The notes under the pieces: generated by a model
What the model was told of the DNA's origin: nothing
Databases searched by the model: none
The model's input: the letters and a program-made list of their open reading frames with translations, nothing else
In this document: positions 38,231-47,500 of the stretch, piece by piece
Numbering within the stretch: position 1 is the stretch's first letter
How the letters are laid out: every line of letters starts with the position of its first letter
Made by a program: the position numbers and the translations under genes
Assembly: GCF_001598915.1 (NCBI RefSeq)
Contig: NZ_BDAP01000001.1
Location: 1,302,001 to 1,366,000, forward strand
Length of the DNA stretch: 64,000 bases
Direction of reading: 5' to 3'
Source of the DNA: Williamsia muralis NBRC 105860
GTDB taxonomy: Bacteria > Actinomycetota > Actinomycetes > Mycobacteriales > Mycobacteriaceae

Positions 38231-38923
38231 TTACTGCCGAGTATTCAAAGTGGGCAGTCGTTCCTGCAACATGTCGAGCTGCCCGCGAATTGTGTCGAGG
38301 TTGTTGGTGGGAGAAAGCGAGTGGAGTCTGACCTGCGCGGCCGTCGCGACCGCGTCGTCTAAACCGCCCTCGAAGACTCCAAGACGAGACCACGCCTCGC
38401 GGGCGGCCGAGTTATTCGGCGTGCCGGTTCCAGTGAACTCAGGTTCTATCGAACGCCCGAGCGCGGCGAGGTCGTCGGCCAGCCCGAGTTCGCGTTCGAC
38501 ATCGTCGGAGACACATGACAGCCAATACCTGACTGCTTCGGATTTCGTCGTGGCACCAACTTCGTTGAACACGCTCGCTTTCATCCGGCAGCTGGACAAT
38601 CGCCGAGACCACCCATCCTCGATTGCGGTGCCTACTTTGACTGCTTCAGGTGCAGCTGGCAGAGATACCCCCGATTGCCTGTTGGCAACGTGTCGTTTGT
38701 GCAATGTCCAGAAGATGACTGCGCCCGCCAAGTATGCGAGTGAGCCGCCCGCCTTGTCGCCGAGCCCCTCGCCGCCGAACGGCATTGTGACTGCGCCTAC
38801 GCTGCAGAAGATTGCTAGCGCGATTCGCCAGTGAACCTTCATGAACGCTTTGAATGCCTTCCAGGCTTGGTTGCCCCGTCCGGGGCTGTTCTGAGGCGAG
38901 CTGAGCCAAGCGGGTTGTGACAT
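38231..38923 (-). CDS. hypothetical two-TM membrane protein
   Basis: A 230-residue protein with two membrane segments near the N-terminus (about residues 32-48, ALAIFCSVGAVTM, and 57-71, AYLAGAVIFWTL) joined by a short glycine-rich loop, then a basic stop-transfer stretch (HKRHVANR) and a soluble helical C-terminal domain of about 150 residues. I chose the ATG at 38923, which has TGGAG at proper distance, over an ATG at 39061 because the intervening residues have no ribosome-binding support. No family is recognised. The first 30 residues are Ser/Pro/Gln-rich. It lies 176 bases after the HNH/excalibur gene on the same strand. Confidence 0.65.
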   Translation of the reverse strand: MSQPAWLSSPQNSPGRGNQAWKAFKAFMKVHWRIALAIFCSVGAVTMPFGGEGLGDKAGGSLAYLAGAVIFWTLHKRHVANRQSGVSLPAAPEAVKVGTAIEDGWSRRLSSCRMKASVFNEVGATTKSEAVRYWLSCVSDDVERELGLADDLAALGRSIEPEFTGTGTPNNSAAREAWSRLGVFEGGLDDAVATAAQVRLHSLSPTNNLDTIRGQLDMLQERLPTLNTRQ

Positions 38924-39099
38924 CGGTGAAACTCCAGGTAGCGGTTGTGGTTTGGGACTGATTGTAGGCGGCACGAGTTGGTTGGCGTCTGGGTCTGTGC
39001 TGATCACAGTTGAGTACAAGGCTGACCACGGCACGCCAATCGACAACGGCTCGACGTACAACAGTCCGGGACTCTCGATGTCAGGACGAGAGGGCGAGT

Positions 39100-40227
39100 C
39101 TAAGTCTCGCAGGCAACCCCGTCATTGTTACTGTCCAACTTCGGACGGTAGCCGGGCTGGCCCTCGTAAATCGGCGCTGAGCCAGCAGCTTTGGCCGCGT
39201 CACAATTCGGGTAGTACACAGATGATGGTGCGTCCACAACAGCCGGCGGCGTGTATGCGGGCGGGGGTGGAGGGGTGTACTCCGTCGTGGGAGGGGGGCT
39301 GTAAGCGGGTGTCGTGGTGCGGGCGATAGGCGGATCCTGAGTTTGGGCCACCTGCGAGGTGGTAGTTGATGGGACTGCCCCACATTCAGTTAAAACTCTC
39401 GTGATCGCGTCTTTCTCGGGCTGGGTAACCCAGAGGCCGTAGATAGCCTTCACCGTCACCTGCTGTCCCACATACGTGCAGCGGTACGACTTGTTGGGCG
39501 GCAACCAGGTCGCTGCATCGCCATCGCCCTTCTGCTGGTTTGTAGGCCCGTCGGTCGCCTGCAGGTTGCGTGGATCGTTCGCGAGGTCCGCACGCTTTTC
39601 GGGAGTCAGTAGCTGAGCTCCGGTTTGCCACGCGTTCGACAGTGCGACAACATGATCGATCTGCACTTGCGCTGAGGTGTCTTGTCCGCGCACAAAACGA
39701 ATAGACGTCTTCGTATATGGGTCGTTCAGAGTGCCGGCTTCCACGGCGCACCCATTCGACCCGGGCTTGATCGTGATGTCGACCAGATCACGTCGCAGGA
39801 TGTCATTGCGGGTGTCGCAGCCGTTATGGCCGCCCTCGACGTTCACGTCGTCGGTCCATGCCTCACCGAACATCGCCCGGTTGTAGCCGGTCTTCGGCGC
39901 GCGGCCCTTGACCACCAGCGTGTTGAGCTTCGTCAGGGCGGCATTCGCCGCGACGACGGTATTCACTGAGGCGAGAGGGGCGGGCGCTTTGGCAGCTGAC
40001 TCCGAAATCGCGGTCGTTGTCATCGAGGCAGTCGATGAAGTCGTGGCGGCGGCGTTCGTGGAGCCATCGTCCTGGGCCCCGGCCACGGCGAATAGCGCGA
40101 CCACAGCCACCAGCAGCGCCGCGCTGCCGGCGATCCAAGGCCATCGCGTTTTCTGCGGTGGCTGCGGGTAGGGAGAGCCGGTTGAAGGTCGATCCCAACT
40201 CGATGGCATCTGGAACGGGTTGGACAT
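39100..40227 (-). CDS. membrane-anchored or secreted HNH nuclease with excalibur calcium-binding domain
   Basis: This 375-residue protein has a Pro-rich cytoplasmic N-terminus, a single TM or uncleaved signal segment (about 31-50, GSAALLVAVVALFAVAGA), a Ser/Thr-rich linker, and an HNH nuclease of the GmrSD C-terminal/DUF1524 type: IDHVVALSNAW near residue 188 (catalytic histidine), DPRNLQATDGPTNQQKGD (asparagines and lysine) near 210-228. A Pro/Thr-rich spacer leads to an excalibur domain (about 338-375) with the signature NCDAAKAAG and DxNxDGxxCE, a predicted calcium-binding loop. Such proteins in actinobacteria are thought to act at or outside the cell surface, perhaps degrading incoming or environmental DNA. 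AAAGG precedes the ATG. Confidence 0.88.
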   Translation of the reverse strand: MSNPFQMPSSWDRPSTGSPYPQPPQKTRWPWIAGSAALLVAVVALFAVAGAQDDGSTNAAATTSSTASMTTTAISESAAKAPAPLASVNTVVAANAALTKLNTLVVKGRAPKTGYNRAMFGEAWTDDVNVEGGHNGCDTRNDILRRDLVDITIKPGSNGCAVEAGTLNDPYTKTSIRFVRGQDTSAQVQIDHVVALSNAWQTGAQLLTPEKRADLANDPRNLQATDGPTNQQKGDGDAATWLPPNKSYRCTYVGQQVTVKAIYGLWVTQPEKDAITRVLTECGAVPSTTTSQVAQTQDPPIARTTTPAYSPPPTTEYTPPPPPAYTPPAVVDAPSSVYYPNCDAAKAAGSAPIYEGQPGYRPKLDSNNDGVACET

Positions 40228-40298
40228 CGGGTGGCCTTTCGACGTGAAAACCGTTTGCTAGCAGCATGGTTCCCCCGCAGGACCAAAATCTCACATAG

Positions 40299-40307
40299 TT
40301 ATAGCAC
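40299..40307 (-). promoter_or_regulatory. possible extended -10 promoter element for the HNH/excalibur gene
   Basis: On the - strand the sequence reads TGC followed by TATAAC, an extended -10 (TGnTATAAT-like), 72 bases before the ATG of the HNH/excalibur gene. No convincing -35 is present, which extended -10 promoters tolerate. It lies in the 212-base divergent region shared with terD. Confidence 0.35.
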
Positions 40308-40439
40308 TGCGGATCAATCGGCCCTAAATTTCCCGTGACCGTCGCATGAGCCCGCTAATGTCATGCAAAGCGATGGGACGTCGGTCTCACTTCCACGTCC
40401 ATCGCCGACAATGCACCTATACGAGCGGAGGACAAGAAA

Positions 40440-41018
40440 ATGTCGGTCAGCCTGGGCAAAGGCGGAAACGTCTCCCTAAGCAAGCAAGCTCCGAACCTGA
40501 CCGCGGTCAGCGTCGGACTTGGCTGGGACGTTAGAGAAACGTCCGGTATCGACTTCGACCTCGACGCGAGCGCCATTGCGGTCGACTCAAAACGCAAAGT
40601 TCTCAACGACTCGTTCTTCGTGTTCTACAACAACCTGCGTTCGCCCGATGGCGCGATCGAGCACACCGGTGACAACCGGACCGGTGAAGGCGACGGCGAT
40701 GATGAATTGATCAACATCGACCTGCGTGCCCTGACCCCTGAGGTGCGGTCGATTTTGTTTCCGGTGACCATCTACGACGCCGATGAACTGGGACAGAACT
40801 TCGGCCAGGTGCTCAACGCGTTCATCCGGGTGATTGACCGGGCAGACGGTCGTGAACTGGCCCGATTCGATCTCAGTGAGGATGCCTCGACCGAGACTGC
40901 CATGGTGTTCGGCGAGATTTACCGCCGCGAGGACGAGTGGAAGTTCCGGGCCATCGGGCAGGGCTATGAGTCGGGCCTGGCCGGGATCGCTCGCGACTTC
41001 GGCGTGAACGTCGGCTAA
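40440..41018 (+). CDS. terD: TerD family calcium-binding protein
   Basis: A 192-residue TerD-family protein. The family start [18 protein letters not shown], the GLGWDVRE and DFDLDASA motifs (about 27-46), and the acidic [10 protein letters not shown] loop near 90 are diagnostic; aspartates in these loops bind calcium in characterised TerD proteins. The C-terminal [19 protein letters not shown] is also typical. GGAGGA lies 8 bases before the ATG. TerD proteins are linked to tellurite resistance, phage inhibition and envelope stress, but their molecular function is unsettled. Here it is the first + strand gene of a cluster of vWA, tubulin-like and GTPase genes that ends in a second, convergent TerD-like gene, so it probably serves that system. 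A gap of 271 bases separates it from the next gene, in which I see no gene. Confidence 0.93.
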   Translation: MSVSLGKGGNVSLSKQAPNLTAVSVGLGWDVRETSGIDFDLDASAIAVDSKRKVLNDSFFVFYNNLRSPDGAIEHTGDNRTGEGDGDDELINIDLRALTPEVRSILFPVTIYDADELGQNFGQVLNAFIRVIDRADGRELARFDLSEDASTETAMVFGEIYRREDEWKFRAIGQGYESGLAGIARDFGVNVG

Positions 41019-41289
41019 TCGTATGAATCGATACCGCGGCGCACCATGACGGGTATCCGTGGAGAGTGGTTAAATGCGTTGCAGGGCTTGAGAGTATGTG
41101 TCATCTGTTCGTAGGACAGGCTCGAATTCTTCGAACCTGAGGGTGTAGGAAGGCCGTGCTCGCACGCTACTTCTTTCGGATCGGCGTCCCGTATGCCAAT
41201 TCTGAGAGATAATCAGACAGTTTTCAATGGTTAATCTTCTCCTTCTCACGGAGGGTTAGCGTCCGAACGAGCACGCGAAAGAGGCATCT

Positions 41290-41712
41290 GTGGCCGCACC
41301 ATTCGACCCTTTCGGATCAGGCGGCAGGCCTGGTCCGAGTTCCGGCCCTGAAGCCTCTCGTCAAGCACCGCAAACACCGTTCGGTCAAGGCTCGTCGCGT
41401 CCCGGAACAATAGAGATCGCCGGGCCGCCCGCCGGTCTACTGCTGGCTGCGGGTGCGGTCGCGCTGGTGGGTTTGGTGGTGGGAATCATCGGGCGATCCG
41501 GGTGGCTGTCGATTGTGGGTTGGACGCTGTCCGGTCCGATCGCCATCGGCATCCTGGCGGCGTTCACACTCACCGACACCAAGCGCCGCTCCGCTCCGGT
41601 CTACACCAGCCCTGGCTGGACCAAGTTGGCGTACGGGGTGGTCATCGCCATATCGATCATCGGAATCGTCGTCGGCGCCTTAGGCTTCGCTTTTTTGGTA
41701 GGACGTCTGTGA
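41290..41712 (+). CDS. small three-TM membrane protein with DPF-containing N-terminus
   Basis: A 140-residue protein with a Gly/Pro/Ser-rich N-terminus beginning MAAPFDPFGSGGRPG, then three predicted membrane helices (about 46-67 LLLAAGAVALVGLVVGIIG, 71-93 and 112-137). I do not recognise a family. The GTG start follows AAAGAGG. Its TGA overlaps the GTG of the vWA gene (GTGA), so both are co-translated and probably form a membrane complex. The PFDPF motif at its N-terminus recurs at the extreme C-terminus of that vWA protein. Confidence 0.75.
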   Translation: MAAPFDPFGSGGRPGPSSGPEASRQAPQTPFGQGSSRPGTIEIAGPPAGLLLAAGAVALVGLVVGIIGRSGWLSIVGWTLSGPIAIGILAAFTLTDTKRRSAPVYTSPGWTKLAYGVVIAISIIGIVVGALGFAFLVGRL

Positions 41713-44492
41713 GCGGGATCGTGGGTCGGCTTGCGCGTGTACTGGGCCTTTTCTTCTGCATCGCGGCGCTGACGGTGGCTCTGGCCCCTACCGCCAGCGC
41801 CGACGACGGCGACGGCGCCAACCGGTTCGGCGCCTGTCTCGCTGCCCAGCGATCGGGTCAGATTCTGCTGATGATCGATGAGTCGGCGAGCCTGCAGACC
41901 TCCGATCCCGACGCCGCTCGGGTGACGGCAGCCAAGTATCTGACTGAGCAGCTGGCGCGGTTCGCCGCTGAATCCGGTGTTCAGGTCGAGGTCGCGGTAT
42001 CCGGGTTCTCTGACCAGTACCGCAACGAGCTCGGCTGGACGACTCTCGATGAGTCGTCGCTGTCGACCGTGGAGACAAGCCTCGACGGCTTCCGCACCCG
42101 CAACGGTGGCTTGGACACCGACTACTGGCTCGCGTTGGACGGCGCACGGTCACAGTTCTCCGAGGCGTCCGGTGAAACCGGTGGCCAAGAGTGCCGCGCG
42201 GTCGCGTGGTTCTCCGACGGCAAGCTCGACTTCAGCCCGCGAGGTGGGGTGGACAAGCCGTATGCGCCGGGGATCGACTTCAGCAACCAAGCAGGTGTGG
42301 ACCAGGCCGTTGCTGCGGCTACAGAAAGTATCTGCCGATCCGGCGGGCTGGCTGATCAGCTCCGATCGTCGGGAATCGTGACCTTCGGCATCGGCCTCGC
42401 CCCCGAAGGGTCATCGGCGGCGGACTTCAACCTGATGAAATCGATCGCCACCGGTGTCCCGTCGCCCAACACCTGCGGTGATCTGACCGCACCCATTCCG
42501 GGTGACTTCTATTTGGCGCAGGATATCGACGACTTGCTGTTCGCGTTCGACGCGTTCAGCACACCCGGTCAGGCGCCGCTGGAATCAGAAGCAATCGTGT
42601 GTTCGCGCGAGGTGTGTGAAGAGGGCAAACACCGGTTTGTCCTTGACCGCTCGGTTGGCAACGTCAACGTTCTTGCCACCGCTGATGGCACCAATCTCGT
42701 ACCCACCCTCGTCTCTCCGAACGGAAGCCTGCTGCCACTGGACAACCGAAGCGGCGGTACCGGCGACCTGGGCGGGGTAGCAATCGATTACAACTGGCCA
42801 TCGCCGAAGACGGTGTCGTTCGAGATGAGCAACGTGCAGGCGCCGCAGTGGCAAGGCGTGTGGGCACTGGCGTTCGTCGACCCGAACGGCGCATCCGGCG
42901 CTCGTAGCAAGTCGAACATTCACATCTCGGGCAATCTGTTCCCCGCTTGGGATCGCGACCCCAACACGCGGCTCCACAGCGATGATGTCGATGTCCCCGT
43001 GACGTTCACCATCGTCGATAGCCAGAACGCCCCGATCGACCCAGAGGACCTGCTCGGAAAGGCCACTTTCTCGGCAACGCTTGTCGACAAGGACGGCAAG
43101 AGTTACCCGATCGTCTCCGGCGTCCCCAAGGACTCGATTGGCGACCCGGTAACAATGGATCTCGCCGGAGTGCCGCCGGGCGGCGCAATCATCCGACTGT
43201 CGCTGGCCGTCACCACCGCCGACGCCACGGCGACCAACGGAAGACGCGTGCCGGGAACGGCTCTGACTCAGCGGTCTGTGGACATCCCGCTCACCATCGA
43301 TCCGCCGGTGGGCTTCCCGTCCCTTGGCTCAAAGATCGATTTTGGAACCGTCGAGGGATCGGGCAGCTTCGACACATCTCTGACTGTGACCGGCCCCGGC
43401 TGCGTGTGGCTTCCGCAAGAGCCGGCCGCTGATGTCGCAGCTGCTCCCGATGGTGTCGACGGACTGTCTGTCACCTCGTCGGCTACCTCTGCGGAGAACT
43501 GTGTTCGGCTGACGGAAGGGCAAGAGGCAAAGCTGCCGCTGACCCTCGATGTTCCCGATGAGGCCAACGGTGTCGTCAACGGATCCGTCCAGGTGATGGT
43601 CTCGCCACCGGACGAGGCCGATCGCGCCGTAGCCGTGCAAGTTCCGTTTACGGCTGACCTGCAGAAGCCGCTGAACACCGGCAACTTCCTGATCGCTCTC
43701 ATTGTGGCGCTGATTCTGGGACCAGGTGTACCGCTGCTGCTGCTTTATCTGGCGAAGTGGTTCACGGCCCGAATACCTGCCAGAGCGCTTCGTGCGCAGC
43801 AGATCGCGATCACTGTCAACGGTGGGTCCGTCTTACGGGACGGTCAGCCGTTCGCGATCAGAGACCGCGACCTGGTCGAGCTGGTTCGAGGTCTGGACAC
43901 ACCTGCTCGCCGACTCGATCTGGGCGGCATCGAGCTGCGCACCCGAACCGGTTTGTCGCCGCTCGGCGCCGGATTCGTGGTCGCGAAGGCTGCAGGACGT
44001 TCGGGTGCGGGCAGCAAGTCTCCCGCGATGCACGGCAAGACGCCAGATGCCCGGCTGCCCCTCGCCATCCACAACAGCTGGTTCGTCGTGCACGATCCTG
44101 CTGGACCGGCGGACAGGGCGACCGTTGTCCTGCTCGCGGGCGGCGATGCCGGTCCGCAACAGGTGACTTCTCTTGTCGAGGACATGATGCGTCACCTTCC
44201 GCGGACCCTGGAGGAGCTGCGGTCGCGGGCGAGCGTGGACACACCCGCAGGCGCAGGTGGTCAGCCACAGGTGCAACCGCAGTCGTTCAACCCATTCGGT
44301 GGCTCGGGGCCGGCGTCCGGTCCGCAGCAGGCCGGCGACCCGTTCGGCTCATCGAACCGGCCTCCGTCAGGTGATCCCTTCGGCGGACAGCCGCGATCGG
44401 GACCGCCGCAACCGCCGCCGCCGAGATCCGGACCGCCACCGGGGAACACCCCCAGACCCCCGGACGAGCCATTCGATCCATTCAGTCGCTGA
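41709..44492 (+). CDS. secreted von Willebrand factor A protein with C-terminal membrane anchor
   Basis: A 927-residue protein with a signal peptide (about 1-31, LGLFFCIAALTVALAPTASA, likely cut after ASA) and a vWA domain at about 45-290. The MIDAS motif is DESAS at 56-60, supported by the downstream FSDGK. The middle (about 290-650) is beta-rich and probably extracellular. A single TM helix (about 658-682, FLIALIVALILGPGVPLLLLYL) is followed by a cytoplasmic domain of about 170 residues and a Pro/Gly-rich tail with several D/N-P-F triplets ending PFDPFSR. I placed the start at the GTG at 41709 because upstream codons are a shadow of the preceding gene and only this start gives a signal peptide. 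It is probably a ligand-binding sensor linking the outside to the cytosolic partners. Confidence 0.85.
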   Translation: MSGIVGRLARVLGLFFCIAALTVALAPTASADDGDGANRFGACLAAQRSGQILLMIDESASLQTSDPDAARVTAAKYLTEQLARFAAESGVQVEVAVSGFSDQYRNELGWTTLDESSLSTVETSLDGFRTRNGGLDTDYWLALDGARSQFSEASGETGGQECRAVAWFSDGKLDFSPRGGVDKPYAPGIDFSNQAGVDQAVAAATESICRSGGLADQLRSSGIVTFGIGLAPEGSSAADFNLMKSIATGVPSPNTCGDLTAPIPGDFYLAQDIDDLLFAFDAFSTPGQAPLESEAIVCSREVCEEGKHRFVLDRSVGNVNVLATADGTNLVPTLVSPNGSLLPLDNRSGGTGDLGGVAIDYNWPSPKTVSFEMSNVQAPQWQGVWALAFVDPNGASGARSKSNIHISGNLFPAWDRDPNTRLHSDDVDVPVTFTIVDSQNAPIDPEDLLGKATFSATLVDKDGKSYPIVSGVPKDSIGDPVTMDLAGVPPGGAIIRLSLAVTTADATATNGRRVPGTALTQRSVDIPLTIDPPVGFPSLGSKIDFGTVEGSGSFDTSLTVTGPGCVWLPQEPAADVAAAPDGVDGLSVTSSATSAENCVRLTEGQEAKLPLTLDVPDEANGVVNGSVQVMVSPPDEADRAVAVQVPFTADLQKPLNTGNFLIALIVALILGPGVPLLLLYLAKWFTARIPARALRAQQIAITVNGGSVLRDGQPFAIRDRDLVELVRGLDTPARRLDLGGIELRTRTGLSPLGAGFVVAKAAGRSGAGSKSPAMHGKTPDARLPLAIHNSWFVVHDPAGPADRATVVLLAGGDAGPQQVTSLVEDMMRHLPRTLEELRSRASVDTPAGAGGQPQVQPQSFNPFGGSGPASGPQQAGDPFGSSNRPPSGDPFGGQPRSGPPQPPPPRSGPPPGNTPRPPDEPFDPFSR

Positions 44493-44526
44493 AGCCGACA
44501 ACAACGTTATGAAGGGCTAGAAGAGT

Positions 44527-47500
44527 ATGAGGAGATTTCTGGTTGTCGGCTGCGGTGGCTCAGGAGGCGCAACGCTGGCGTACATGATGGACCAGCTGCG
44601 TTCTGATCTGGCTGCTTTCGGCGTCACACAGATCCCGGCCGGTTGGCAGTTCGTGCACCTCGATGTTCCGACCGCACCGTCGCCCGGACCTGATGGGCTC
44701 GGAAACGTACGCGATCAGGGTGGTGCCTACGTCGGCACAGGACCGCAGAGCGACAGCTACAAGGTGCTGGACAACGCCATCTCACAGCGCCTGGCGTCGG
44801 GAGGGTCCTTGGACAGTCTCGCCACGTGGGCACCGCGCGAGCCGAGTTCGGTGCACACCCCGCTGAGTACCGGGGCCGGCCAGTACCGCGCGTTGGGCCG
44901 CATGATCACGCTGAGCCGGGTCGCCAAGGTGCGAGAAGAGCTGCAGCACAGCTGGGATCGGCTCTTCCGGGTCGAGACCGAGAGTGAGATGCGCCGACTC
45001 GACATTCCGGGTTCCGGAAAATTTGACGCCGGCGAGAGCCCCGTGGTGCTGGTGGTGTCGTCAATGGCAGGCGGCGCCGGCGCCTCGATGGCCCTCGACA
45101 TCTGCCGCATCCTGACACTGATCCCGGGTGTCGACCCCCGGCTCATGGGTGTCTTCATGGTGGCACCGGACATCTTCGACAGCCTCGACTCGTCGGCGAT
45201 CACCGGCGTGCGCGCAAACGCTCTGGCGATGCTCGGCGAGATCGTGGCCAGCCAGACCGGGGCCGCCCGCGACCACGACGTCTCCATCCTTCGCGCCCTC
45301 GGGCAGCAAAACGGTGAAGGCGAATTGATTCCGTTCGCCCGTGTTTTCCCAGTCGGCCGCTATGTGGGCGCTGAGCGCACGCTGTTCGGCGACGGATCGC
45401 CCGAAGCTGTGTACCGCGGACTCGGCAGAGGACTGTCGGCGCTCATGATGAGCAAATCGGCAACTCAGCAATTCGTCGAATGGGACCTGTCGAACGGCGG
45501 CGGAACCGCCGGCACGCGCGAGTTCATCGGGTGGGGCAACGGCCAGTGGGACAACCTGCCCTGGGGTTCGTTCGGATTCGCGAGCCTCAGCATGGGACGA
45601 GACCGTTACGCCGAATACTCGGCGCAACGACTCGCCCGCAGCAGTGCCGAGCGTCTCCTGCGCGGGCACCTACAGCCAGGCAATCCGGCGTCCGACGATG
45701 AGCAAGCGGCCTCGATCTTGGACAGCCAGTGGCCGAACATCTGTGCAGAACTCCAGCTACCGGCCACGGCCGGTGAAGCCGTTGTCGGGCAGTGGGTGAC
45801 CCAGACTGTGCTGCCTCGCCAGGACGTGATGGGGATGTCGGCGCAGGTCGTCAACACCAACTTGCGCGGATACATCGACGAGCGCGACGGAATGAATGCC
45901 GGGCACTGGGTGTCGAGTGTGCACCACGCGCTCTCCGATCGCCGGCAAGCGCTCCTGGACGGCAGCAACGAGCAGGCGTACTCCTGGAGTTATCGCTGGC
46001 ACGTCACCTTTGCGCAACGACTCGAGGTCGTGACCACGAGAGCCATTGCGCAACTCGGTCTTCCGTACGCGACGGCGCTGGTCAAGCGGGTCTCGCAATA
46101 CATGCAGAACGTGGTGCTCCCCAGCACCCAGGACCTCGCGAAGTACGGTCCGTCAGACGTGACTGACCTGCCTGACGAGGTCACCAGCACCCTCAACGGA
46201 TTGCGCGGAAATCTCACCAGCACCTCCGAAATCCTCGCGCGCGTGCTCGAGGGCAGTCAGCGGACCATCGAACGCCAGATCTACGCGTCCCTGTCGAACA
46301 TTGTCAGCACCGCGGCAGGCGCCATGGTGAGCGAGGTCTTCGAACCGTTGATCGACGCGCTGAACGAGTCGCACACCCTGCTGCGCACCGCAGCGGGTGA
46401 ACCGATCCGCGACGTCGGGTTGGCACGTCTGCAGACCGACGAGTACGCGGCATGGCCGTCCGACTCCGACGCATGGGTCTCAGATCGCTTCTCCGAAGCC
46501 AACAACGAAGTGATGCTGACCAGTTCTGCTGACTTTAAGCAGCGCTACGAGGTCGACCTGCCACAGGCGGTCGGGGCGTCAAATGCCGGCGTGCGGCAGT
46601 TCGGCGAAGCCGTCGCCCGAGCGACCACCCACGCGATCACCGGTTACTGGGTGACCAACGACGGAAGCCATTCGCCGGCCGAAGACCAGCCGGTGGTAGA
46701 GCGCACCGCCGAATGGAAGTCGCGAGCGTTTGTGACCGACCCGGCGAGCGGTGAATCCCGCATCTCCGCACCTGCACGCTTCGATGTGCACGTCAGGCCG
46801 GCGGAACTACTCGCACGGTCTCGCAAGTTCATCGCGAGGACGGGCGAGTCGTTTGATCGCTTCTGCCGGGTGTCGTTGCGCGAGTACCTGACCGGCGTCG
46901 GTGAGCCTGAGTCTGAACTGGCCCGCCGCCACCACGATATCGTCGCCAAGTTTGGCGAGGCGATCAACCTGGCGCGTCCGCTGGCCAGCGTCAACGAGCA
47001 GGCCATGCAGGCGATCCACAACACCCAGCAGATGAGCTACCGGTTCAAGTTCTCCGCTGTTCCGTTCAAAGGCCTCCGCGTGGCCGATGAGCTGGCATCT
47101 GCGTTGAACGAGTACTCGCGCATCGACAACAAGACGAAAGACGTTCTGGCTCGCGCACTCACGGACGAGTCGAAGATCAAACGCGTAGATATCTTCGGGT
47201 CGTACCCGAACTATTCGCCGTTGGCCTTCAATTCGGTTCTCGAACCGGCAGCGCGGCAGTGGCTGGGTGCATCTCCGTCTCAGCGCCAGGCTTTCTGGCG
47301 GATGCGGCGGTCGCGGCCCCTGGCGGCGTCGCTGCCGATGCACCCGAACGAACGCCGCGCAATGGTCGCGGGCTGGACCCTCGGCCGGGCGATCGGACAG
47401 ATCTCCGTGCCGCCGGAACCCTACGTCGAGGCAGCGCGTGTCTGGGATGGTGAGACCAGCACGTGGCGTGATTTCCCCAATCCACTGCTGACCCCACCCT

